Origin: Mytilus trossulus
Taxonomy: Eukaryota > Mollusca > Bivalvia > Mytilida > Mytilidae
DNA length: 64,000 bases
Reading direction: 5' to 3'
Assembly (NCBI RefSeq): GCF_036588685.1
Contig: NC_086386.1
Span: 69,872,682 to 69,936,681 of the forward strand
Shown: piece after piece, positions 47,701-59,381 of the stretch
Layout: each line of letters opens with the position of its first letter
Numbering within the stretch: position 1 is the stretch's first letter
Position numbers and translations under genes: made by a program
The notes under the pieces: generated by a model
The model's database searches: none
The model's input: only the letters and a program-made list of their open reading frames with translations
What the model was told of the DNA's origin: nothing

Positions 47701-50700
47701 TACCTTTAACAGTTAAAATGTATTGTTGTTTGAGTAACGTTTAGTAGCAAATACTTGACACATATTTTAAAAGGACTTACAAAAACAACAACAACAATTG
47801 GTATATTCGACAAATTGGTTCGACAAAGAAGCAAGCGGCTGGATATTAAGACTGTTGTTGGAAAAAGAGGATTTGTTAGATTGGGGTAGACAAATTGCCC
47901 CTCCTTTCTCCGAAAAGACATGAATGCATACCAATCGAGAAACAGGTGAAAAAAGGCCATCCCGCAAAAAATTATCTCCGGAAAATCAAATGACCGTCCC
48001 TTGGAGGCTTTCGTCAGTTTAGTTATTCAAGATACAGCAAAAATTTCAGGTCTTTTAATTTAAAATATTAATTCAATTCAGTTTAAATGTGTATTGCCAT
48101 ACACTACGTATTTATAACAAATTATTCGATTTTTTCAAAAATCTGAACGCCGCCCCAGAAATTGAAGAAAATATAAATATTCCAACTCTAAACCCGAATG
48201 ATGTCGATAGGCTTAATGAAAATCTAAACAGAAGAATTTCTAAAGACGAAATTCTTAAGGGGATCAAAAACCTGAAAAATGATAAAGCATTTGGGGATGA
48301 TCGTATTATAAATGAATATATCAAGTCTACAGCTAGTTTATTCATTGAATTTTTCGAAAAACTATTTAACATTATATTTCGCACTGGTATTATACCTGAC
48401 AGTTGGCTAGTTGGTTACATTAAGCCTGTTTATAAAAATAAAGGTAACAAGTTGGACCCCAAAAATTTTAGACCAATTACCATTTTGAGTTGTATGGGGA
48501 AACTTTTCACCGCAATTTTATGCGAGAGACTAAATCTTTTCTCTGAAGAATTCATGATTTTAAACGAAAACCAATGTGGTTTTAGGAAGGGTTATTCAAC
48601 AACCGATAATTTATTTGTGATTCATACATTGTTTGAAATTTTAAAACTAAAAAAGAAAAAACTATTTTGTGCATTCGTCGATTTCGAAAAGGCTTTTGAC
48701 ACGATATGGCGAGATGCACTGTGGTACAAAATGCTTTTAAACAATATGAATGGATGTATGTATAATGTAATTGTAAATATGTATCAAGGTACAAAGTCAT
48801 GTATTTCATATAACAATGCCTTATCTGATTTCTTCCCATGTAGTAACGGTGTTAGACAAGGCGAAAATTTATCGCCTTTTCTTTTTTCTTTATTTTTAAA
48901 TGATCTTGATTCTTTTTTGCAAAATTGTAACCTAGAGGGCCTAAAGTCAGTGTCAAAAGAGCTTGAGGAAAAACTTGACATTTTTTTAAAACTTTTTATC
49001 ATTTTGTACGCTGATGATACTGTTTTGATGGCCGAATCAGAAACTGAACTCCAAAAACTTTTAGATTGTTTCCAAGATTACACAGATGTATGGAAGCTTA
49101 AAGTAAATGTTGATAAAACAAAGGTCGTGGTTTTTTCAAGGAGACGACCATCATGTGATTTTCAATTTTTATTTAATGGCAAAAAACTGGATATTGTTGA
49201 TGAATTTAACTACTTAGGAATAGTTCTCACAAGAACAGGCAACTTCAATAAAACAAAACAGTTTAATGTAGAAAAAGCTACCAAGGCTCTGTACGAAGTG
49301 TTAAGACTAGGTCGACTACATAATCTTTCTATATGTAGTCAGCTGGATTTATTTGATAAAATGGTAAAGCCAATACTACTGTATGGTTGTGAAGTATGGG
49401 GTATTGGCAATAACGACATGATTGAAAGGGTACATCTAAAATTTTGTAAATTGTTATTAAGTCTGAAAACATCTACACCCTCTTATATGATTTATGGGGA
49501 GCTTGGGAGATATCCTATAGAATTGGACATAAAAACTAGATTGGTTTCATTTTGGGGGAAATTAAACTCTGGTAAAGAGACAAAACTATCATATATTTTA
49601 TATAAATTGTGTTATCACATGTCTATTAATGACAATGTGAATTTTTCATGGTTAAACAGAATAAAGACTATTCTGAACGAATGTGGTATCCCAAATGTAT
49701 GGGAAACGCAATCTTTTATAAATTGTAAGTGGTTAGTTTCATTCGTCAAACTTAGACTTAAAGATCAGTATGTACAAGTCTGGCATTCTTTACTTGAAAA
49801 CTCGCCAAAAGCAATAAATTACAGACTTTTTAAAGATTTTTTTGGAAAAGAAGGTTATTTTGAAATTCTTGGGAACAAATTGTCTATTGATTTGTGTAGA
49901 TTTAGGACCACAAATCACAAGCTCCCTATTGAACAGGGTAGATGGAACAATATAGTTAGAAACAATAGAATTTGTCTTCTATGTAATAAAAATGATATTG
50001 GTGATGAAATGCATTATATATTAGAATGTAAATACTTTGAAAAAAACAGGAAACATTGTATGTCAAATTATTATTTAAAAAATGCAAATATTGTCAAATA
50101 CAATCAGATTATGTCTTCAAAAAACAAATCAGAATTGATTAAACTATGTAAATTCATAAAGATTATTAACACAGGTGTATGTGCTCCTGGCTGAAATGGA
50201 CTTCATATATTGTATTAGCAACTGTTTTGTTTGTTCTGTCTTGTTGTAAATATTGTACATAATTCATTTGCCTTCTCTATACCTATGTAATATGGTTTAT
50301 TGAGAATAAAGATATATAATAGAACATTGTACGTGACACGACATAATTGATTTCCGTATCTAGCTGCTCTAGTCCATAAATATTTGATTGGTTGGTGACA
50401 AAGGACTTTGCATGTTTTTATAACCAACGGATGATTTCAATGGTTTTAGTTTTAATAGTCAAGATTGACATACTTAGTCATTAAAGTCATCATAGTCGTG
50501 ACAGTCATGAAAGTCGTCAAGAAAATCAAATATCGTAGTGATGTCAAGACAGTTTCATCATCACCATCAATCTTGAAGACTTCTGACTATAAAATAGGTC
50601 CAAACCATTGCGATTTTGTGTAGATGAGTGTATCCTGAAGTTTAGTCAGGTCCGAACTTTTATGAGAAGCTTAAACATGTGCCTGTTCTGGACCTATACT

Positions 50701-53700
50701 GACACAAATTAGCCAAAACCGTAAAAACAATAGTCCCTTGAATAAGACAAATATGCTCTCCTTATCTATTGATATCTAACATTGTTCAAAATATCCTTTG
50801 CGTTCAAGAATCTGTAATTGTTACAATAGCCAATGAATTTCTATTCGTCACAACTCGGGCCGTTCCGCGAGGTTTGCCTATTGTGAAATTTCAACCGGTT
50901 TAGAATTTTAAGGTGTGTATTAATCTGACAAAACCAGAGGACCCCGAAAGATCTTAAGTATTACGGAGCGTTTCATATCCTTGCAGCAAAACACCTGATC
51001 TGTACTTTCATGAAATTGGACATGGCTGTACGATATATATCCAAAATTTTAGTGGATAGAGGGCGCTGAATTATTCGAGTTATACGATATCTGATTGTTT
51101 TTTATTTACCTTTATTGTCATACATAGAGAAAAGGGGAAGAACAAGCCGACAAGAAGATATGATAGTCCCATCAATATACATCCGCAGCATCCGATTCCG
51201 TCCTCGGATGAATCCTGCATGTTCCTCTGGTCACCCATCTGGTAACCTGCAAAATATAAATAATTATGCTTTATTTTCACACCTCAATTTGTTTTCCTAA
51301 ACTAGGTATGGCTTCCACGGAGGCACAGTATAAGTGTATGATGTTATATTATCAAGACTATACAAATCTGCATAATAAGTCTGACCACTGTTTCAGGAAT
51401 GTAGACATGTGTATTAAGTTTAAAATTGAATGATAGGACCCCAACTGTATTAAAACTATTCCGACCAAAAACTTTAACATGAAGCGGGACAGACGGACAC
51501 ACGGACGGCGGCACAGACCCTAGAATATAATGCCCCTAAGTTGGGGCATACAAATATTCTTGATTTATGTTGTGATACATAAAGTGAGGCTTTGAAGTTC
51601 AGGTTAAAGTTAATCAAATGAAGGATTATTTAAAAAATATTTTTAAAATCAATTTTACTTCTCCTGTTATATCATTTTAAAAATGCAACACTAAACAGAC
51701 GTATTGTATTATAATTTTTGGTTTGCAATGGTTTGAGCAGGAACACATATGTTACCAGCTTTGGTGTGAGAAAAAAATGATTTCAATTTGATTAGAGTGA
51801 AAAATCTTCTAAGATTAAAAATAAAAATATATAAATTGTACATTTTGCACTTTTAGAGCATAAGAATTTGACTAATATTAAATATCAACATTTATATATA
51901 TATAACTTAACAATAATATTCAAAAGACACAAACAGCTTTTACGCTTGATATAAGAATACGAATATTTAAAACGCAATTCTTTTTTTTACGTTATATAAA
52001 GATTCTTTTTTCCCATTTCTCAACCGAGACGTAAAAAATAATATATAAAAAATGAACAAAATACTATCACGAAAGCGATATTGTTCGTCATTTGTTAAAA
52101 GACAATCAATATAACTAATATTAACTTGTTTATTTAGTTAATTATATTTAGTCATTTATGTTTTGTGTCAATATCAGTCATAATTAGTATCGACATTTTT
52201 GAAATGTCAAGGTTAAATTTGATATTTAGTTTAAATCATCAATTCATGTACACGCACATGCTATTGAAGAATTAAATAAGTTCTGTAAAGTAAACATTGA
52301 AATTTCCCAAAGGAACTATTTTTACGCAAGGCAGATGCGGTTCCAGAAACAGAAAGAGTGGGATTAGGCAACGTCAGTCATGTAAAAAGTGTACGCATCT
52401 AATAACCATTAATGCAGTTCCATAAATCAGTCCGATCCAATGCAGCTCCATAAATCAGCCCGATCCAATGCAGCTCCATAAATCAGCCCGATCCAATGCA
52501 CCCCCCTCCGTAAACGTTGAAAATAAATCGATCAGTGCAGGAAACTGGATCACTTTTATTTTTTCATTTGTTCATTTCCGAGCAATGTGTGTTTATGTAG
52601 GAAGATAAATAATTAAATTGATATCAATCGTATGTATACAAAAAAAAAGAAGATACGATATGATTGCCAAAGAGACAACTCTCCACAAGAGACCAAAATA
52701 ACACAGAAATTAAACAATTATATGTCACCGAACAGCCTTCAACAATGAACAAAGCCCATACCGCATAGTCAGTTATAAACAGCCCCGAAATGACAATGTA
52801 ATTTAAACGAGAAAACTAACTACTTTATTTATGTACAAATTGAACAAAACACAAATATGTAACACATAAACAAACGACAACTACTTACATGACTTAGTCA
52901 AAATTACAGGACTCAAGACTCAACCATGTAGAAGCGAACAAAACGAAACATTGATACTACGATTTTTTAGGCTTGGTATATAAACCAGACTGAATAATTA
53001 CAAAGCACAACCTATAAAACTACCGTCAGTACATTGCAGTATTGAATACATGTATAAATAATTTATCCTTACTGGTACCCTACAATTAAGCAGAATTTAA
53101 TCACCACTTTCGTGAATGAAAAGAAAATTTTGTTCAGATCTTGAAGTAATGGAGACAAGAATTTATATAAAAGCATTTAAGAAATTACAGAATGCTATGG
53201 CAAATAATAAAGCTTCGTCATTATATAAACAAATTGCACTTTCCGTCAACATGGTGAAGCATATTTATATTTTAGACTTGGATGATACACAAAAAAATGT
53301 GTTGATATTGCGTCGATTATGTGATCCATTTTCATATTGAAAACAATTAGGGTGGAATGTTTGGAGTAGTGCCTACCAAGTGAAATATTTTGTTGAACAA
53401 AAGATGGCAAACTCCGAAAGACCTCTGCGGCTGATCTAACTACGCCACTGATCGAAGGACCCGGTATTTATTGTGATTAATAGCATGACTAACCTCCACT
53501 ACATTCATTGACATTTCTAGAAAGAAAAAAAATATTTGTGTTGAGTTGAAATCGACGCTTACTTCTATTAAAGTGATCCTATCCTCCTTTAACTTGTATG
53601 GCATCTGTTGCTTATCATTTAAAATATCAATATCAGCATTTAATTTGGAAGTTTGGAGAGAAAAACAAGTAAAAAAAAAACGACAAGTAAAAAATACAAA

Positions 53701-56700
53701 TACATCTACTGATTTTCAACCTTGACGGTTAGGAATTTCAACTTGACCTCCAAAATAAAACCTTGTTTCTAGGCAGAAGATAAAATAACTCTGGCTCTTA
53801 GTAACTGTCAGAAAAGGAATAAAATGGATCCTATATAGCTAGCAGTAAATTATATATCCTCAAACACCATTTCAGTAGATTTATTAGAACCTTACCATAA
53901 TTTATGGTCAGTGTGATAGATATGTCAAAGGTATGGCCGTGCTATCGGGGTTACTGACAAAGGTTAATGGCGATCCATAATAACTTTATTTATTAGAGAA
54001 GAAATTAATATTAATAGGCTGAAGTATAGAGGAAAGCATTTCATAGATCTTAGAAGAAATCACATATTATGTGCTTCGTTTTTTTAAGTTAAAGTTAACA
54101 AAAAGTAAAATCACAAAAATACTGAACTCCGAGGAAAATTCAATCGTAAAGTACCTAATCAAATGGCAAAATACATCAAATGAATGGACAACTGTCATAT
54201 TCCTGGCTTGGTACAGGCATTTTCATATGTAGAAAATGGTGGATTGAACCTGGTTTTATAGCGCTAAACCTCTGATTATATGACAGTAGCATCAAATTCC
54301 GTTATATTTACAACGATTCGTGAACTAAACAGACATAATAAATAAATTAAAAATATGGGTACATCAGTCATCATTGTGTTACAATCTCAAAACAATCATT
54401 TACAAAAAAGAACAAAAGCATCAATTAAATTAAAAAACACATTCTTGCTTCGCGTGTCTGACGTCAGTAAACATCACAAAGAGAGAAATTTTGTCGTTCA
54501 ATGTTTATTAAACAAAATATTCAAAAGATTTAATCGACTGAGTATGCAGTTGATGAAAGAGTAATGCAATTGCATGCAAGGTTATGCAGATGAGAAAATA
54601 TAAAGCATTCTTGTCTGACGAAGGAGATTTCACATTAATATACATCTTTAAGCAAAGATACAATATTCTTATGAAGAAAAGTTTAATTTCTGCAGAGCTT
54701 ATCAAAGTTTGATCTGCTAAAGAAAGTTTGATAAAGCTTCATTTTCTACGGAAAGTCTTATTCAGTCTTATTTATCTCGTTTACTACGAAGAGATTGATT
54801 AATCTTGGTTTTCTTATACATTTAGATTAAGATTGATTTTTAGTGGAAAGATATGATAGTAAGCAGCAGTAGTTTCACACCAAAAAAAAATTCAAGCAGG
54901 AGACACTTTGTCATGCACTTGCAAGAATTTAATGCTATAAAGGTTGCTTTTAAATTGAATTATAATGTCTTGTAAAAATCATTTAACCAAGCTGCTTCAT
55001 TAAAATATATTTTTTTTCACAATATGAATATATAGCAATTTACTACTTGCAAGACAAGCGGTTAAACGTTTTTGCTGTACAACAAGGCAATTTGAACGCC
55101 TCCACCAAGCCAGGGAAATGGTCAAAACGAGATAGTTTGGCGTCCATTTTATGTTAAGTTTCCGATATTTAAATTTAAACCAATTCCAGAATAACGAAGA
55201 TTTTCTCTTTTTAAAAGTCAAATTAGTACCAGTCAGAAAGACACCCTGAACCCAGTTCGTAAGAATTGTCCAATTTTAGGTGAACTTAAAGTTAGTATTA
55301 CGGTTGTATGAATACATGTACATGTACAAACATATATACGTGAAAACCTTAAAACAAGCTTGATGCGAATTTTCAATTATTTTGACTTGTAATAAAAACT
55401 AATAAAATTGGTTCAAATGATACGTGAACATGTGCATGAATACTTGATAGATATAAGGCCCATTTTTGTTATATCTTTGACGGGCACGCTTAGCTTACAG
55501 ATAGTTTGATATAATTCCTAAGTTATACAACAATGATCATGATGATCCCAAATGGTTGTGAGGTTTCAATCTCGTCTACAATAGTTTAAAAAACAAATTA
55601 GCTGTAGATTCTAAAAATGGACATTTATATCCCGTTTAGACCACTGTCCAAAACTGATCAAACTTACTTGTATTGTTATGTGCAGAACGTACAAGGATAG
55701 ACTTTTCATCTAAAATACAAGTCTAAAAATTCAAGATTTGAGACCGCACCTAGCGTTCCAATTTTTTTTTTTTTTAATATAGACAATTTTTTTCAGGTAT
55801 GTTATCTCTTCTAGCGTGAATTATTATTAATCACATAACATGACCTAAGGTACATTATATAAATGTTCATCGGTTAACTTCGGTCAACGCATTTACCAAT
55901 CGTCACTGAATCTCGACTGATTTCAGTACCCTATAGCTATATACAATGATATAAACAATCTACCCAGGTGAGTCGATTCTTACCGACCGTGCGAGCACCG
56001 TCGTGCGAGGGCTGTGTAGCCAGTCAAGGTTGTTAAAACTTCCATGGTAATCAGTCGATTCTTATCATTACATTGTATTTTAAAGCAAAAGCAAGGCGAC
56101 CATTTTTCATGCCATTCGCCACAACTCGACAGATCCCGTACATTAGTGCAGCAGATTGCCGATTGTATTTTACGCGTGTTTTTGTTTTACACGCATTTTT
56201 ATGAGACAGACATCACGTGTCGTCGTGCAGAGCAAGTTGTATGGTATTCGTTTTTAAACGACAGGTTCGTTATTCTTTTAAGCCGATGATATGAAGGAAT
56301 CGTAATGAAACATCTATGTTGTGGGATTATAACTGTCTAAAACGAAATGTATCTCTATACCACTGGAGCAAACGTGAGCATGTATTATAAATTATAATTT
56401 ATTGATATCAATAGAAACCTAAGGTTTATAAATTTCATATCTAATTAACGTCTATGATTTGTTAATGAATACTCTAGCAATGGTACTCTTCGTTTGAATC
56501 TATCAACTGTGACTTTGAGATGAAGAACAGCAATACAAGCGCTTTTTATGTGTGTTGTTTGTTGTTGTTGTGCATAAACAGGTCTGTGTCGTGGATATAT
56601 ACCCCATGCCATTTGGTTTTCTATTGATACAACACTTTCACGATATTCATATCAGTTGGATAAAAAAATAGTTTGACAAATAAAATAAGGGCCTATTGTC

Positions 56701-59381
56701 ATGGCATATATATATATATACATATAAACATGGCCAGATCATTTACTTGTTTAAGTCTTACACCATACCATGTACACTGTTCGAACTGTTTTTTAATTAA
56801 TTATTTCTTAACGTTTCCCCGAATAATCTATCGAAGGAAATTAAGCGTAAACATTGGTTTCGTATTACTGTTGACAATCTATAGTTTGAAATGTATCTTA
56901 TTATGGATGTTTATTTTAATTAATATCTATGAAAATGTCATAAGTGTGGTATCACAAAGTAAACTGTATCATTCAATAAAGCCTGGTTAATCATATTGAA
57001 CAGAAGAGGATCCAGAATTGTTTAGAAAAGGATTTAATTGTAAAAAAAAACTTTATGAGCACAAATTACAGCCATAAAAGGGTCAAAGGACATTCAGGAA
57101 AAGGTGGAGGCAAACCTTATTTTCGTCAAGTTAGACAAGTGTGTTTCATTTTTTTAAGTCCGAAAACTTCGTCCAGCATTTTCGTTTCATGTTTTTCGCA
57201 GTCATTTAACATCTGTAAATTGTAGAGTAACCATGGTAACTTTAAATCTGTCAACATCAGTCCTTTTATCGTGTTGATATTTGGTTAGATATCTGCTTAA
57301 TTAATTTTATCATTACATTTGATGATTAGCAAAATTTACACGGTGTAAGGGTGTGGATCAATGGAGGAGGAGTTCAACCTGGCTCATGGACACCTAAAAA
57401 GAAGGGAGATTTCAACCTCAATCCTGTCGATTTTATTTGATTAAAAAGTCAACAAAAAACTTGGGATTCTAATGCTGGACCGCTTCTTGATCAAGTAACG
57501 AACATTTTTGATGACGGTGATGTGTTTGTAGATCTTATTTTACTAAAAATTCTTGCTGCCTACAATATTCTCTATCTTTAATAAACTTGGCCTTTTAGTT
57601 ACACAGAGGAAAATATTTGGTAAACATTTACTATAAAGGGCAAAAACTCCTTAAGAGGTCAACTGACCATTTAGGTCATGAGACTTATTTGTAGATCTTA
57701 CTTTGCTGAACATTATTGCTGTTTACAGTTTATCTCATAATAATATTCAAGATAATAAACAAAAACAGCATTTCTTTAAAAATTACCATAAAGGATGGCA
57801 GCAACCCAATAACCCATTGTCCAATTCATCTGAAAATTTCAGGGCAGATGAATATCGACTTGATAAACAATTTAACACCTTGTCAGATTTGCTCTAAATG
57901 CTTTGTTTTCAGAGTTATAATCCAAAATCTACATTTTACCCCTATGTTCTGTTTTAGCCATGGCGGCCATCTTGGTTGGTTGGCCAGGTCACTGGACACA
58001 ATTTTTAAACAAGGTACACCAATGATGATTGTGGCTAAGTTTGGTAAAATTTGGCCAAGCAGTTTCAGAGGAAGGATTTTTGTAAAATATTACAAAATTT
58101 TACGAAAATCGGTAAAAAATTACTATAAAGGGCAATAACTCCTAAAGGGGTCGACTGACCATTTTGGTCATGCTTAATTATTTGTAGATCTTACTTTGCT
58201 GAACATTATTGCTGTTTACAGTTTATATCTATCTATAATAGTATTCAAGATAATTACCAAAAACGGCAAAATTTCCTTTAAATTACCAATTCATTGGCAG
58301 CAACCCAACAACGGACCGTGTCGGTTTGTCCGATTCATCTGAAAAAGGCAAATAGATTTTGACCTGATGAACAATTTTAAACAGTCAGATCATTATCTCT
58401 ATTAAATGCTTTGGTTTCAGAATTATAGGCCAAAATCTACATTTTACCCCTATGTTCTACTTTTAGCCATGGCGGCGATCTTGGTTGGTTTGCCAGGTCA
58501 CCGGACACATATTTTAAAACTAGATACCCCAATCATGATTGTGGCCAAGTTTAGTTAAATTTGGCCCAGTAGTTTCAGAGGAGAAGATTTTTGTAAAGGT
58601 TAACGACGACAACGCCGGACGCCAAGTGATGAGAAAAGTTCATTTGGCCCTTTGGGATAGGTGAGCTAAAAAAAGAAAAAATATTTCTATGTCAATTTCA
58701 TTGTGCGGAAAAAGTTTCTGTTACAATTTATTGATCAGAATATAATAATAATTTACATATTTTATTTATACGATGTGTACGAATATTAGATAGTATATTT
58801 AACATAAAAAATACAGACAAAGCTAGGGTCACACAAAATAAAACAAATAAATTGAAAACGAAACAAACCAAAAAACCAAAACTTATTTTAATATCAAGTT
58901 TTCATTTGTAAATGGGAAGATTTTACTATTTTTAGATACAGCGCATTAGAAAAAATATATGTGTGCATCTGTCATGGCTCACTCTGTGTATTATATTTAG
59001 CTAGATAGCAAGCGAGACAAATCGTAATTATGACGGATTAAGGATCAACAGATCAAAATAAAATATATTTGTTTTGTAATATCATCCTCATCATTTTATA
59101 AACTATGCAATTGTCATGTTTTAATGCATCATAAACATGATAAATGTACCAAATTATAAAATATTTCCGCAGTCAATAGTAAAAATGTGGAATCGTTCGT
59201 GTCCCAAATTTTGCCCTCACAAGAGCTAACAGCTTACTGAGTGTGCTTATGTTGTTCGCCCAAGCAAACAGCCACACCCCTGGCCTATGTTTTTTTACCT
59301 TGACATATAAATACAAATCAATAAAAAAACGTAATTGTAAAATATTATATGCCTACCTTTATTAACATTGGACTGTGACAT
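41719..59381 (-). CDS. STOM: Stomatin-family membrane protein, gene 2 (8 exons, 281 aa)
   Basis: Minus-strand exons 59381-59357, 51246-51110, 46720-46648, 45603-45521, 44077-43874, 43437-43382, 42975-42897 and 41907-41719 join in frame and end in TAG. The exon ends and phases from exon 3 on equal those of gene 1, showing duplication of an intron-containing gene. The first exon (MSQSNVNK, then a G split across the junction) is the least certain; it rests on a good donor and frame. A start at the Met of 'MGDQRN' in exon 2 is the alternative. Domains match gene 1: '[20 protein letters not shown]' hairpin with the conserved Pro, SPFH/PHB domain, '[16 protein letters not shown]', and a C-terminus '[14 protein letters not shown]'. 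Differences from gene 1 are mostly conservative (TEY for [12 protein letters not shown] for DRDSIAAQM). Introns 1 and 2 are 8.1 and 4.4 kb, swollen by repeats and a LINE. The likely role is membrane scaffolding and channel modulation. Confidence 0.92.
41989..42198 (+). repeat. Degenerate tandem repeat, period about 35 bp, six copies
   Basis: The core 'aacaacg(t/c)c(a/g)tgaac' recurs near 42000, 42036, 42071, 42107, 42140 and 42175 in intron 7 of stomatin gene 2. It ends where the inverted-repeat element at 42199 begins. Confidence 0.65.
42199..42781. mobile_element. 583-bp inverted-repeat element in stomatin gene 2 intron 7
   Basis: AAGGAGTAGGTCC at 42199 is mirrored by GAACCTACTCCTT ending at 42781, and inner blocks 'gggctgattttggcc' and 'ggggccaaaaagggat' also face each other. 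No coding frame and no clean target duplication were seen. It is a non-autonomous element by appearance. Confidence 0.65.
44118..44428 (+). repeat. (TA)n microsatellite plus 'gattgccaatgagac' repeat copy
   Basis: A short TA run (about 44118-44133) directly precedes a copy of the widespread ~300-bp repeat ('gatgtggtatgatgaccaat' to 'gtggcggggttaaacat') in intron 4 of stomatin gene 2. Confidence 0.6.
44600..44860 (+). repeat. Dispersed repeat ('gctttaaaaccaggtt' family), first copy
   Basis: The shared string 'tagctttaaaaccaggtt', then 'atgcctgtacc(g/a)agtc(a/c)gga', then 'gatgtgttt/agagctt' recurs at about 45300-45480 in the same intron and, inverted, at about 54118-54290. Three copies define a non-coding dispersed family. 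Confidence 0.65.
48089..50194 (+). CDS. Non-LTR retrotransposon reverse transcriptase, open 701-codon frame
   Basis: A long uninterrupted frame inside intron 2 of stomatin gene 2, in the opposite orientation to that gene. It encodes a jockey/CR1-like reverse transcriptase: '[15 protein letters not shown]' (about 127-140), '[12 protein letters not shown]' (about 164-175), first catalytic Asp in '[13 protein letters not shown]' (about 195-207), '[20 protein letters not shown]' (about 254-273), catalytic '[12 protein letters not shown]' (YADD about 307-310), and thumb '[14 protein letters not shown]'. It ends in a Cys/His cluster ('[19 protein letters not shown]', around residue 650). The N-terminal apurinic endonuclease is missing, and the first dozen residues read from flanking DNA, so the copy is 5'-truncated. 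The intact frame implies a recent insertion. The true protein start is not preserved. Confidence 0.92.
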   Translation: MYCHTLRIYNKLFDFFKNLNAAPEIEENINIPTLNPNDVDRLNENLNRRISKDEILKGIKNLKNDKAFGDDRIINEYIKSTASLFIEFFEKLFNIIFRTGIIPDSWLVGYIKPVYKNKGNKLDPKNFRPITILSCMGKLFTAILCERLNLFSEEFMILNENQCGFRKGYSTTDNLFVIHTLFEILKLKKKKLFCAFVDFEKAFDTIWRDALWYKMLLNNMNGCMYNVIVNMYQGTKSCISYNNALSDFFPCSNGVRQGENLSPFLFSLFLNDLDSFLQNCNLEGLKSVSKELEEKLDIFLKLFIILYADDTVLMAESETELQKLLDCFQDYTDVWKLKVNVDKTKVVVFSRRRPSCDFQFLFNGKKLDIVDEFNYLGIVLTRTGNFNKTKQFNVEKATKALYEVLRLGRLHNLSICSQLDLFDKMVKPILLYGCEVWGIGNNDMIERVHLKFCKLLLSLKTSTPSYMIYGELGRYPIELDIKTRLVSFWGKLNSGKETKLSYILYKLCYHMSINDNVNFSWLNRIKTILNECGIPNVWETQSFINCKWLVSFVKLRLKDQYVQVWHSLLENSPKAINYRLFKDFFGKEGYFEILGNKLSIDLCRFRTTNHKLPIEQGRWNNIVRNNRICLLCNKNDIGDEMHYILECKYFEKNRKHCMSNYYLKNANIVKYNQIMSSKNKSELIKLCKFIKIINTGVCAPG
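48110..50320 (+). mobile_element. 5'-truncated LINE in stomatin gene 2 intron 2
   Basis: The element begins near 48110-48130, where recognisable LINE protein starts ('FFKNLN'), and ends near 50320 after a ~125-bp 3' UTR with 'gagaataaagatatataata'. No poly-A tail or clear target duplication was identified. It accounts for half of the 4.4-kb intron. Confidence 0.75.
52417..52500 (+). repeat. 28-bp tandem repeat, 3 copies
   Basis: Units begin at 52417, 52445 and 52473; the core is 'ccataaatcagcccgatcca'. Copies two and three are identical and the first differs at two positions, so the array is young. Confidence 0.9.
52645..52890 (+). repeat. Dispersed repeat, 'gattgccaa(t/a)gagac' copy
   Basis: It starts after an A-run ('agaagatacgatatgattgcc') and matches 22841-23150 and 44132-44428 through 'aacacataaacaaacgac'. 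It is non-coding. Confidence 0.6.
54118..54290 (-). repeat. Inverted copy of the 'gctttaaaaccaggtt' family
   Basis: On the minus strand it carries 'aggtttagcgctataaaacc' and 'atgcctgtaccaagccagga', matching 44600-44860 and 45300-45480. Confidence 0.6.
57500..58675 (-). repeat. Composite repeat, reversed relative to 4456-5775
   Basis: It has two internal units with 'gtagatcttactttgctgaac', 'ccccta/tgttct..ttttagccatggcggc' and 'agtttcagaggag', ending 'gggataggtgagctaaaa' (the inverse of 'tttagctcacct'). An open frame at 57716-58138 simply reads through one unit. It is the same family as 4456-5775. Confidence 0.6.

Larger units (their letters stand above)
51247..59356. other. Stomatin gene 2 intron 1 (8.1 kb), repeat-filled
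   Basis: This stretch holds no exon I can support. Contents: a 28-bp tandem repeat (52417-52500), a widespread repeat copy (52645-52890), an inverted copy of the 44600 family (54118-54290), and a ~1.2-kb composite repeat (57500-58675). The rest is AT-rich. The 74-residue frame at 53116-53340 has no recognisable domain and no splice support. Confidence 0.55.

Noticed and set aside
53116-53340. 74-residue open frame as an extra exon or gene in stomatin gene 2 intron 1
   Set aside because: Wrong strand for the host gene, no family resemblance, no splice signals at sensible places.
11719-59381. CNG channel and stomatins as a functional gene cluster
   Set aside because: Stomatins do modulate channels, but adjacency of two gene families in one window is not evidence of joint function; opposite strands and long repeat-filled gaps separate them.
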